Assembly (NCBI RefSeq): GCF_000264905.1
Contig: NW_006763140.1
Location: forward strand, 475,575-539,574
Reading direction: 5' to 3'
Source: Stereum hirsutum FP-91666 SS1
Taxonomy: Eukaryota > Basidiomycota > Agaricomycetes > Russulales > Stereaceae
Length of the DNA: 64,000 bases
Shown here: positions 34,601-45,951 of the stretch, piece by piece
How positions within the stretch are numbered: position 1 is the first letter of the stretch
Layout: every line of letters starts with the position of its first letter
Program-made: the position numbers and the translations under genes
The notes under the pieces: generated by a model
What the model saw: the letters and a program-made list of their open reading frames with translations, nothing else
What the model was told of the DNA's origin: nothing
Database searches by the model: none

Positions 34601-37600
34601 GACCGCCGAATCCGGCAAACCCGGGTACGATTCCGTTTCCGGATCGACAAGCGTATTCGGCGACGTCTCTTCCTCGCTCTCCACATTGACCGTAACACCT
34701 TGTCCTCCGGCGGTGGTCGTATTCCCATCGTGATCAGCGTCGTCGTCGGACTCGTCCCCGTTATTGGATTTTGCGCCGCCTCGAGATTCGAGCGTGAACG
34801 GGTTCGCGTTCCCGACTCCGATTTGGGCGGCGAGTGCGTTCCGGGCGGAGGACGAGGCTTTCATGCGGTCGAGCCAGGAGATGACGCTGTCGCGGTGTGA
34901 GTCCGAGTCGGGAGTGGCCATGCGGTAGGCGGCGATGGAAAGTGGGGAGGCGAGGTAGGGGTTGTGTAACTGCGGGTGGGTGGGCGGGGAAGGTCAGTAT
35001 TCTGGATGGATTGCCGAGCGAGGAGGGGTGAGGGTGAGGACATACCTGCTTGAGCAACGACTCGATGATCGTGTCTTTCTGTCGGATCTGAGCAAGCAAG
35101 TATTCGCGCTTACTGTATACAATGGGGATAAGAGTGCATCAGCATCTCCTCTGAGAAAAAATCATCGTGTCAAGGGAAAAAAAGTTGAAAACGTACTTCG
35201 GCGCACTCCTCGGCTTCCGCCCCTCGACGACACACCGATGCCCACCCTGCTTACACCGCTTACAGACGTTCTCGTTCTTCGGGAAGTCGCATTTCATCTA
35301 CGCAGGTCGAACAAGAACACGGGTCAGTTCACAGCATCACAAATGTCAGTTCACTCCGTCACAAAAACAGTTCACTCGTCCACAAAGACAGTCCACTCCT
35401 TCTCCCCCACAAAGACAGTAACCATAAAAAGACGGAAGGAGAGGTTGGTCTCTGGACAATATGCCACCCATCACACCACATCACCAGTGGCAAACCACGC
35501 ACGGCATCGCAATGTTTCGGTGGCTGGTTTCGGTGGCTCGAGTGGCGACCCCACCCCCTCGTTCGTGAAGCGAGTGGCAACCTCGTTCGCCTCGTTCGTG
35601 AAGCGGGTGGCAATCGCGCATGAGTCCTCACCTCAGTGGCACAAACGACGCATACCAGCGCCAAATACCCACGCGAGCAAGACCCACCCAAAATGGACAG
35701 GGGCGAAATACCCCACACACAAACCCTGTATCCCGTCCCAAAACGGACGAAACAACTGCAACCGGAAGCAAAAAAAAAAAGTCCCAAATAGGGGCTTCTC
35801 ACCCCGCAAACGCAAACGCGAAATAGGGGCGAACAGAAATAGGGGCCGAAAGCTCACCTTCAATTTCTTGCAATACGTGCACGCTCCGGGTCTGAACATC
35901 GCGAATAGATGGTTACGTGGCGACCGAGCGAAAGCGAGGTAGAGTGTGTGGCGTGCAGGAGGGTCGACCATTGGGCATTCAACATTCAGCATTCAGCATT
36001 CAGAAGCGAATAGTGGGGATTTTCGGATATGACGGCGTCCATGAGATTTGGCGATCCATCCAACGTCGAAATTCGATTACACGAGGTTACGAGTCCATCC
36101 CATTTGATCAGGTCATTCCGAATGCGAGACAAGATGGGGGAACAATTCGCGGGTCGCCATATCAAGATCAACGGGATGGGTGGATGTGAGATGCGCGCCA
36201 GCGCGGTATTCGGGACCAGTGTTGATTGTTCGCCGGGGGTAGGAAGCACCGGAGGGTCCGTGCGTGAGTTCAAGATTCGTTCGTTCGTGTTTCGTGATTT
36301 CAGGTGGATCGAGAAGCGCCACCAATCAATCGGATATTGGCCGTACGAAGTGAGCGAAACGAAAAATATGAAAATAAAATCAGGTGGCGAAAGGGTCAGG
36401 TAAACGCGGTCCAGGAGCGGGGCAGAGGATGAATCAGCGCGAGATTGGGTGGTGGATTGGACCGGAGGATGGGCAGCACCGGTGAGAGTGTGCAGGCACG
36501 ATGCAGAAAGCAAGACGCGATGCCATACGCGTAGTTCGTTCGGTACGGTAGCCCATAATTCAAATACGATCCAGTCGGGGACACGGGGGAAGCAATTACA
36601 ACAAGGTTCGGTCAGCATCATCGTCTCAGGATCAGGACGAAATATATAAAGAGGAAGGAAGGAAAAGACATAGGGACGGTACGCACAGGCGTTGTGGCAA
36701 TCCGACCTGGCTCTGGTTCCCCGGCGGAAGCAAATGCATGCCTCCCGCTGAGAACACCGTCTGCCCGCCACCGCCACCCGCTCTGCTCCCTCCTCCTCCC
36801 CCTCCTCCACGAATGCTCGGAATGTCGGTATGGCCGTCGTCATCGTCGTCGTCGTCAGACTCGCTCTCGTCGACATCCTTCTTCGGCCTCTTCCGACCTT
36901 TCGTCTTCGCTGGAGGCTTAGATGCGGCAGCGCGATCTCTCTTCGGGTTCGGATTCGTTGGCGCGCTGGGCGCCTGCGCGGCGGAGGTCGAGGTGGTCGA
37001 AGATGGGTTGTTCGTCGCCGGTGCCGCCGTGGCGCTGGTAGTTGGCACGCCACCCGTACTGGGAGGCAGGATCTGATCAGCCCATTGGGGCGAGATGGAG
37101 GTGTGGATGGAGGACCCGTCCGAGATGGGCGTGTACGGCGCCAAATGGTCCGACGAGGGCGGGTACGACTGATCGAGCCCGCCGCCGCCACCCGCGCCGT
37201 AGTGCTCGAAGGTGAACTGTTGCTGAGGCTGGGACTGCTGCGTGTGTTGTTGGGAGTAGCCCTGGAGCGCGTCCTGTGGGGCCCCGTATAGGTTCTGGCG
37301 GGCGGAGAGTTGCTGCTGTTGTGGGTAGCGCTGGGCGGGTTGGGCGGTGGGAAAGTAGGAGGTGTTGAGCGGGGCGGAGTGGGCGGAGTGGACGAACTGG
37401 TACTGGTTCGGGGCTGGCTCCTGGTGCTGCTGCTGTTGTTGTTGTTGTTGTTGCTGCTGTTGGAGATGGTGCTGAGCATGCTGCTGGTGCTGTGGCTGGT
37501 GGTGTTGGGGATAGTTCGGCATGAAGTTGTGGGCGTAGACTGGGTTGTCGATCCACTGCTGGTAGTCGTGCGTCTGGGGCTGCTGGGCCTGGTCTGGCTC

Positions 37601-37879
37601 GTAGAAGGCTGGGGTGGGGCCTATCATGTTCTCTGGCTGCTCGCGGGACTGGTCAGACGGGTATGGCCACCGCTCGTGGACGTCGGCTACACGCTGGGCG
37701 CTTTGCGGGGCTAAAACGAACGGAAAAAACGAAATGGTGGTCTGTCAGTTGGAAGGGAAGTCTTTTGTACCATCTGTCCATCAGAAGGGCGTACCAGGCG
37801 GTGCAACGACTCCTCTGCTGCTGCTTTCCCGGCCTCTCTCGGGAACCCGGCCGTGCGAAGGGTCGACTGCCGAGGACAT
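31690..37879 (-). CDS. Zn2Cys6 transcription factor with fungal-specific trans domain
   Basis: Sixteen exons close in frame to 1,274 residues. The first is 37879-37795; others include 37710-36687, 35891-35858, 35297-35197, 35112-35046 and 34969-34412; the last is 31909-31690. Residues 29-370 are Gln/Pro/Gly-rich with a polyQ run. The zinc cluster has spacing C-x2-C-x6-C-x8-C-x2-C-x6-C (CTYCKKLKMKC, CKRCKQGGHRC) and is followed by a basic linker and a short coiled coil (QIRQKDTIIESLLKQ). The conserved LHNPYLASPLSIAAYRM and a fungal_trans-type middle region (LYTGLAIRIATDLNLHQ; RVWQICFNLDRSTA) follow, then FAPDGHFVFSSFASAFLLKLL, a second polyQ, and a C-terminal PGFTWPEM. Resemblance is to regulators often labelled PrtT-like; the target genes are unknown. 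The introns on both sides of the 34-base exon 3 are unusually long (795 and 560 bases). Confidence 0.9.
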
Positions 37880-40800
37880 GGGCGAATACTGCTCCTCGAA
37901 TCCTCGAACCTCGGGGCTCTTAACCCCGGTCTGTCCAACGCCCCTTCCATATATATCCCCCCTTGCACGCCAGCCCGGACCCCGATCCACTCCCGGCATC
38001 CCCCACAGCCAGAGACGCCGGCGCTCTCACCCGGAACACCTCCGCATTCGCGCGTCTATCCGCCGGCGACTACCATACACGGTATTTTTTCATCGATGCG
38101 TCCCCGTGTGCCTTGCACGGAAGCACGTCGATCTTCCGTCGCAGTCCTCCGGGTCTCGACAAAGCTGTTCACGTCCCGCTCTCGCTGTACACATCGTGTT
38201 CCTCCTCTCCTCATCCAAACATCATAGGCACCGCTTCAGGACACTGCCTCGATATGTTTTTCTCTTGCGTTCGGGTTAAAAACAAGTCATTCTGGTTTAC
38301 TCGAATACGCTGCGCGGAACGTGTTTACCTCCTGGCGACGCCGTCGAAAGCTCAGAGTTCATCTTGACTTGGTCATGACGAGCTGTCATCGCTTTCGATT
38401 TTGTGTTCCTGTTCATCGCGCGAGAACGAGTCGTACCACCACTAACTGAAAATTTTCCTCGAGCTAACGACATACCATCCAATGCTGTGCACTCCACTGG
38501 CTTTTCCACTTCTCTCCCTCCGAGCTCTCCTCTCACTCACTCACCCTATTCTATCTGTGTCTACTCGGCTAACAATTCGTTCAGTTGGAAGCCGGGCCCT
38601 GTGCAATCGTACTATGTTGGAGTTGGAGTCGACGTCAGATTGGTATGTTCGTTCCCGTTTTGGCGCCGCCTTTTGTGCCCCGTTCTGTCATGCAATGTCA
38701 TGAACATAACTCGGTCGTCTCGGTCTCTAGGTTACGCGGGCATTGATACTCAATCTTCATAGGCAAGTTGCTACTCCTGTTTGTGGGGTACAGCAGACAT
38801 CCGCTCACCGAACGCGGTGGCGTACATGCATCCTCCAACACTGGCCTTGGGATCTTGAGATATCCAGCCTCCCAATATAAATATAAATACTTCGAAACGA
38901 CGGCAACCTCAATCCCGTTGCACGCAGACCGCGGCCAATGACTTGACTGTCAGCCATCAGGTAACGTCAGGTAATTCAGCTGAGTCTCACAGCGCTTCAC
39001 CTCCTGAAATCCTGATCCCGTTCGTGAATGGAACCGTGTGCTACATACCTACCGTGTGGTGTCAAGAATATAGAAGCAGTGACAGGCTGGGTAGGCCCGG
39101 CGTTCCATTCCTGTTGTTATCTTTGACAAGTGGCCGGTTTTGGCTCGTGGCTTTGCGTATGATACCTACCGCGCTATGAGACTGTCACTGTAAACGTTGT
39201 TCTCTATCTGGGTTTTGGATTAGAGATGCACATGCTACGAACCTTGTCCTTATATATATACACCCTAACGTTAACGCTTGAAGGTTCAATAATCAAAGCG
39301 CCTACTTACAGTTGGGTTTGAAGATGCTTCCATAATAGATCTCGCGATTTGTGGTCTAGGATGCTTTGTGGGTGTTTGTGGGTTTGGAGGTATATGCTGC
39401 GCTGCGCATGCACGGAAGCTCGAAGTTGTTTGTGCTTTGTGCTCTTAGACTTTGTTCCAAACTTGTCTGTCTCCTCCTGCTTGTGGTGGACTAGTATGCT
39501 CTGAGTTCTCGATCTCATCATCAGTTTTGAGGCTTGATTCTTGGCTGAGCGAGCATCGTCGATTCTTGATTCTGGATGGAATCACGATGATTGACCTGTC
39601 ACCACCACCGAGACGAAGTCCTTTGTTGTAAATAACACCCCTCGCCAACTTCTTTCTGGATCCATCGACAATACCTACCTTGTCAACCCGCTGCCTCGTT
39701 CGTCAGCGCACCGATGATGCTGCTCTTGTCGACTCTAGATCTTTGACACACGGTCACTCAGCCCAGTTCTCGAATTTTCGTGGTGGCTGTTCGAGTGCTC
39801 GGCGCTCAGCACGACTACTTAGTACCAACACCACACAGAGCGACGATCAACTCGGCTATGGCTTGACGATCTTACAACCGACCTTTGGTCGTTCGGCTCG
39901 ATCGTAGCTATAGGCTTGGGTCTCATAGCTCATGAGGCTTATTCTCGAAGTTCTGCTCTATAGGCAATAACGACTCCCTCGAGCTCGACTTGAAGCCAGC
40001 GCAGTACTACCGTACAGGATCTACCACGAGTGTCATGGAGCTCAAGCCATTCGAATTTCGCACCACTGGCACACCATCCGCACCATGACCACCCAACACG
40101 ACTCAGGTTCAGGCCCGCCATTTGCCTCGTGTTCGGACCCCTTCCCATCCCTTTGCTATTGCTAGCAGTGACGCAGTACCTGACGCTTATTATAATGTGC
40201 ACGGTATAGTGTCAAAGAGGATATACATACGGCACCTCGCAGCTCAGCCGCACTGTCCCCGCTCCCCAGCTCGTGTTTTAATTTATGCATCGCTGTGATG
40301 AGCCTCTCTTTGAATGCGGTACCGCTCGTTGATCTGACATTACATGTCCAACTTTTATCTTTTATTACTTTGGCAAATCGACTGTGGATGGCTGTGGGTA
40401 TGATCCTGCCAGTGGACCGGATCAACGTCTGAAGCCCCTGACGATCCCTAAGTTACTTCCTTCCGTACGACGCCCTGAAGATTACTTTGTCTACTTGCGA
40501 TGCGGTGCTCAGCGGTCCAGTGAGTTGGACTAATTCAAAGCTTTGGGGGTCTTGGAAGGTGGACTTATTCGTCGGATATGAGAGTCTGTGCGATCGTTGG
40601 GGATTCGGAGGACTTGACTCTAGAAATGACAGTGGACGTGACGGTGGCACAGGATGGAGACTTAGGAGGGTGGGGAAGAGGAGAGGGGCATGAAGGGTCA
40701 ACTTGACGAACATTGGCTTACTCAGTCCCTCTGTGCACATAAGTACTCTATATTTTACGATTTTAATAAGATGGCAGTTCCTGTTCCGTTAGGACAGGTC

Positions 40801-40887
40801 TTGAGACCAGCTTTGTCACAGAGTCACGTCACGCCTCTTCGGTGGCGGTGGCGTCTTTTTACTGGGAGCGGTCGCTTAGTCTCTAAC

Positions 40888-40933
40888 CAGACCTTATATA
40901 AGCGATGAAGAAGAAATCATTATATAAGGTCTG
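40888..40933. repeat. perfect 14-bp inverted repeat (hairpin)
   Basis: Left arm CAGACCTTATATAA (40888-40901), 18-base spacer, right arm TTATATAAGGTCTG (40920-40933), no mismatch. The left arm runs into a 10-base palindrome CTTATATAAG. It could form a cruciform or be a paired TATA-like or protein-binding site. Confidence 0.85.
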
Positions 40934-42437
40934 TTCCAATTACTGGGACTTTGGCGGGGCGACCCCGAAAGACCATATAAGGAAATTCCTGGGTCTCATC
41001 GTATCTCTGGGTTCGGCGCCACACGCAATGGTGGCACGGCCAAGTTGTGCAGGTTTTTCGTTTCTGCTCCTTGCGTACCATATTCTCTTCCATCCATTTC
41101 ATCGTCACCATTTTTGTTCGGCATGTCTATACTGAATTGACGAGGCAGAATTCTTTTTATGACAGCTTCAAATGCACTCTTCGTCTGCAGAAGCTGCAAA
41201 CCCCACTTGATCAATGTAACTTTTCGATGTTCTCTTCCGCGAAGGGCCTAGTGAGCTAATATACGAGGAGATTTTCCTGCGCCTCAAGGCATTTTAGACT
41301 CAGAACGGCCGACGTGAGCGAAGAGCGGGCGCATACAGAAGTGGGCAAGCAATGCCACAATAATCAGGGGCCACAGTGGCGGAAAGGAGCAGAAGCGCAA
41401 GCCTCGCTTGCAGATACTTAGCCTGCCACATATATTCCTAAGAGGATGAACATAATCCAGCGCAAATCGTGAGGCTGGTTCCGTAAACACCATTGAGTGT
41501 ATGAACTCAAGAAAGTTGCTGGGCCGGAGTTAGCATCGAGGTCGACATTGTACCATAGCCTAGTATACTTATTCATGTAAGAGTAACGAGTCGAGACATG
41601 ATGTGAGATTTACCAGACTATGGTTATAGGAGATACAGGGACACCTCTACTCAGAGAAAATTCAGAACAGGGATGGAAACGAGACGAGACGAAGACACGA
41701 AGTCTGTGAACGCCTCTTGCGCCCCCCATAGTTATCGCTTCGCTTAGATGAGATCAGGGCTTTCGCGTTATCATGAATTTCCATATATGGTCTTTGGGGG
41801 TCGGCCCGCCAAAACCTCCCAAATTGGACAAGACTAGCGGTCGCTCGAGATTTTTGTTACGGTCACTCGTCCTCCATCACTCTCGGTTCCCGGTGTTTCC
41901 CGGTCCTTCCGTCTCGTTCCGGCGACCCTTACTTGTGTTGTGCCACTGCCAATGTCGTGCAGCGCTCAAATACTTATGCCTGACAAGTCCGAACAAACAA
42001 ACGTGAGCTAATTACAGCCCACGCTCCTCCGCTTGTGTGAGGAATCTAATATCTCGAGCGACGGGCATGCCGTGCTCGTTCTTTCTCAATTCTTTCTTCG
42101 AACGCAGGTGAACCCATTATGAGCTTTGAATATTTGTGGCGTTTTCGCCACAGCAAGGGTTGCCTACGTTTTTTTTCAGAGAAGTTTATACAAGAAAGCT
42201 GGTCAAAAGACCCATTATAATTAGCGCTGTTCGATCTGAAGGAACAGGTCTGGCCCGGAGGGCGTGGAATGGATATATTGCAGCGTGGCTTGGAGGCATG
42301 CTCTCCGGAGACCGCTAGTCCGAGAGTACGTGGAGCCGCTCGAGTGGGTTACTCATTCGCCTCGTGGGGAAGTCGTTTTTGACGCCACTGTGGCGCGCCG
42401 CGCTACTTAGGAGTCGACTTCACCGTCCACCGGCAAC

Positions 42438-42547
42438 ATGAGGTCGAACGGCGAGCTCTTCCCCTATGTAGTATGCACACTGCCCGACAAGGCCGAGTAT
42501 ATGTGCTATATGTCCCAGTCTGGAACATTTCTTCCAGCTTTTGGCTG
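42438..42547 (+). CDS. tentative small exon
   Basis: ATG at 42438; 36 codons read naturally (ELFPYVVCTLPDKAEYMC) and end at a GTAAGT donor. A downstream frame to 42667 might be the next exon, but the intron would be very short. No family recognised. Confidence 0.2.
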
Positions 42548-44162
42548 GTAAGTATCAGGGAACTTTATACGATCAGCAGAAAGACGCTGAGGGCGGGGAA
42601 CAAGAACAAGAGCAAGGAACCACACGGCTCTAACCGGTACTATTCTGTTACCAGCCAAGTATCCTAGACCTTCGAGGCCCACAAGTTATCCCAGATATCG
42701 AACGGCCCAGACTGATATCATGACTTCTTGCAATTGACGCCTATGATCATACTACTAGTAGTATGTGACAAGAAGATGATAAAGAGCATCAATAATAGGA
42801 CACGGACGCGGATATTCGGTTGTTCAGAATCAGGGAATCTTTGCGCCCAACGGCCATCCTCGCATTGCATTATCAGGGACACGAACATTTACCCGGCTGG
42901 CGCCCAAAGTGGATCTGGTAGCGCGGGTCGAGATCGTGCTATCGAAGACTGGACGAGAAAGGCGTGGACGGAAAAGGTTGGGTGGGACGCAAGAGACTGG
43001 TATGTACGGCTCCGTCTAGGTACATAGCTCTCGATGGGGTGCTGAAAAAATAGACTGTGCTCGAAGGGAGAGGAAACATTTCGGTACTCACTGTGGTTGG
43101 CCAGGCTGGTGGCAGTCTATGGCCGAAAACTTCCGTCAGAATTACGCGGACACTGTAAATGCGTGTGGTTCGAAGTATGAGACTTCTCCTAAAGAGGAGA
43201 AAAATTCGGAATTTCATGAGTTTTCATTGCGAGGATATTGGTTGTGATGGTGGCTTACAAGCGAAGAAAGATATCCGCCCATGAAATGGGCGAAATTGAC
43301 CAGTATATCCAGTAGTATAAGAGTCCCTAGATACCACTTTGCGTCAGATAGAGCGATATTTACTCATGTTCGAATACGACCCCGACCTGACCATCATTGC
43401 CGTTCGTACAGAAGATACGACTCCATCGCGCCTATTGTTGGGTTAGGACAGGTTGAGACCCATCCAGACCATCATATTGAGCCGCATCCATCTTCGACAA
43501 AGAACCCAAAGGATTGTGATACTGGAAGGATTGGGCTCTATCCTCTTGTCGTAACATTTACCCTGGCAGAGTACAACTGCATGAAGCATAGCATGAGCGC
43601 CCATGAGCGAGACAAGGAAGCTTCAAAACCAGGGACAGCGAGTACACCAGGCGGTAGAGCAGCAGACCAAGCGGCAGGAGAAGCAGAGACAGAAAGGCGC
43701 GGGGCGATCCCCCAATCTGATTTGCGCCCATAGCAAGTGCGTTCTTTTCGAGCAGCCTGGTCGGTGCAGCGCTTCCTCCCCGACGAATGGACCCTTGACC
43801 AGTAGAAGACCAATCATATCGATGGACAGCATCACAAATCAAGCAGTCGAGAAAGTGCACAGAGACGGCCGTCACGAAGATTGAAGGGCGCAAATGCGCG
43901 TACGCACGGCCAGGTTCGGTGTCGGACAAGTGAGGGTCGGGAAGACCCGGGAAGGCTGATGCGGCGATATCGTGGTGTGGCGGCCTATGGGAGGCGGCGC
44001 GCCGAGCACGAAATGTCATAGGGAGAAAGAAGTTGCAGTTTTGTGGATATCAGATGAGTTGTGAAACCGCTTCAGAAAAGTGGTGACTCGGTCGAGTGGA
44101 GGAAATGGGTGCACTACGTTGAAGTGCATTATTTTTAATTGGCAGAGGGGGGAAGAAATGAG

Positions 44163-44169
44163 TATAAAA
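44163..44169 (+). promoter_or_regulatory. TATA box of NTF2-like gene
   Basis: TATAAAA about 109 bases upstream of the ATG at 44272. Confidence 0.5.
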
Positions 44170-44271
44170 CATGTCTGTGTGGGCAGAGCAAAAACACACA
44201 TCAGCGTCGACATTCATCACCACATCTCACAGTTCTCATACACACAGAGCCATCCATATACGCCTTGCACG

Positions 44272-44986
44272 ATGTCGTCCTCTTCTACTCTCAACCAGTC
44301 AAGCACGAAGGAGTGGCTTATGAAGGTCAGTCATTCAAGGCCACTACTCCAACAGCATCTCTTTCTCGAACAATGTAGATTTGTTGCTCACTTACAATCC
44401 ATTGTCCATCTCTATGCTAGTTTTTCAGCGCCATAGACAGCCTCGATATTAATCGTTGGGTAGATAACTTCTACACCAAAGACGCCGTATTGGAGTTTGG
44501 CAATAACCCCGCCATCCAGGGCGCCGAGAACATCAGGAAGGTCTGTAACTACTTCTCAGCATATCCATGTAAGGGAATGAAGACGAGAACAGCATTACTG
44601 ACTTAAAGCAACGAAATAAACAGTGGTTCGGCGACCAGCTGCCATTGGTTGCGAGCATGAAACACGATACTGGGGAATTCCGTGAGTGTCATTATCCTTC
44701 AAGTCCTGCAGTGAAGATAAGGTTAGATGCTCACTCTTCACCCGTACCGTTGTCGTGAACAGACGAGGCGAACGGCAGCATCTATGTCGCAGCTACTATA
44801 ACCTATGTAGTCAAAGGCGATCCGATCAACAAACCCATTCCTCTTCGGGCATTTGCCATTTGTCACCGGATCGCGGTAGACGAGCCAACATCTGAGAACG
44901 AGGGAAAGAGGGCGAATAAAGTACAGATATTCATCGATAGGGGTCTGGTCATGGAGAGGGTCAAGGAGATAATGGTGAAAGCTTGA
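44272..44986 (+). CDS. NTF2-like (SnoaL-like) domain protein
   Basis: Exons 44272-44325, 44421-44540, 44624-44681 and 44763-44986 give 151 residues. The fold signature is an N-terminal helix pair (KEWLMKFFSAIDSLDINRWVD), then FYTKDAVLEFGNNPAIQGAENIRKWF, then beta strands with IYVAATITYVVKGD and KVQIFIDRGLVMERVKEI. This is the cone-shaped NTF2/SnoaL fold, which includes small enzymes, transport factors and ligand-binding proteins. No diagnostic catalytic residues can be assigned from sequence alone, so no reaction is given. Probably cytosolic; there is no signal peptide. Confidence 0.85.
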
Positions 44987-45951
44987 GAGATGGGTGGATG
45001 TGTTAACATACTGCAGTGTATTAGTAGATTAAGATCAGCAGGAATAACAGACCTCTACTCGTTCAGAAACTATAACACCTGAGCTTGTCAAAAGGAAGCG
45101 ACTCACCATGAGTTGGCTCTGAGAATTATCATCTCGTCATAGCACATACCATAGCCCAGTTTACCGTTGTTCGACCAATGAGTCTTTCATCTACGTCGCC
45201 AGCAAGGTCAGCCATGTAAATGTACGCTCGAGGGATGGTTGTCAATGTGGAGGTCGGATGACGGACAGATGCGTACTGGCGCAAGTCGAGGAAGACTTGT
45301 ATCTGCTTCCGACAACATGGAGAAGCCTGCGGACGGCGGCAGGTACATACGGGCCCGAACAACCCTGCGGGGTCATTTGAAACGTCGGCCAAGAGTAGAC
45401 GAGAACGAGACTGTCGACATCGACGGCAGATTCACCCGCCGCCGGTTCGTCGAGGTTAGCACTGGCGGCGAAAAGAGAATCCGGGAAACAGAAAAAAAAA
45501 ATTGACCGAATGTCTCAGATACGGTTTCGTCAAAGTTTGTCCCAGATATTCGACTAGATGTTGCATCAAAAGCGAGTCGAGCACCAGACTCAATACACGG
45601 CGCTTTTTCTTGGATGAAGAGTGGTGGCGAGCTGATGAGAACCGTGGGAAAGCGGATTCGAGTGTGGCCCGTACGTAATTTGCTTTGATGGGATTCTTCG
45701 GCTGGAAACCGTCCTGCCCTGTCCTGCCTCGAGCTCGGATTTCCCAGCAGAGCGCTTTCTCGTCTTTCCTTCCACCATCGTGCTGCCCGACCTGCTCTGC
45801 GAGTGGTCCAAGTCGTCATCTTCGCTCTGGCCCGGCCGCATCTCACGAACTTTCATCGAGGACGCATAGGCGTTTGCCGTACTGAACGCGCGACATAGAC
45901 TTTGGACAACTCACCTCGAATCCTACCATTGTATTTCGAACCCAGCCTGTC
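44987..45951. other. intergenic region
   Basis: Minus-strand frames (45129-45392, 45372-45846, 45590-45856) are open but lack motifs or splice chains. The region probably contains the promoter of the FGGY gene. Nothing supported. Confidence 0.5.

Larger units (their letters stand above)
37880..44162. other. 6.3-kb gene-poor stretch
   Basis: The left 500 bases are the promoter and leader of the regulator gene. The rest has many short frames on both strands but no convincing exon chain, transposase, reverse transcriptase or long terminal repeat. One possible small exon (42438-42547) and a perfect inverted repeat (40888-40933) are listed separately. Confidence 0.5.

Noticed and set aside
35986..37479. 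497-codon minus-strand frame across the regulator gene
   Set aside because: Wrong frame of exon 2 running into the intron; the polyQ and zinc-cluster frame is the correct one.
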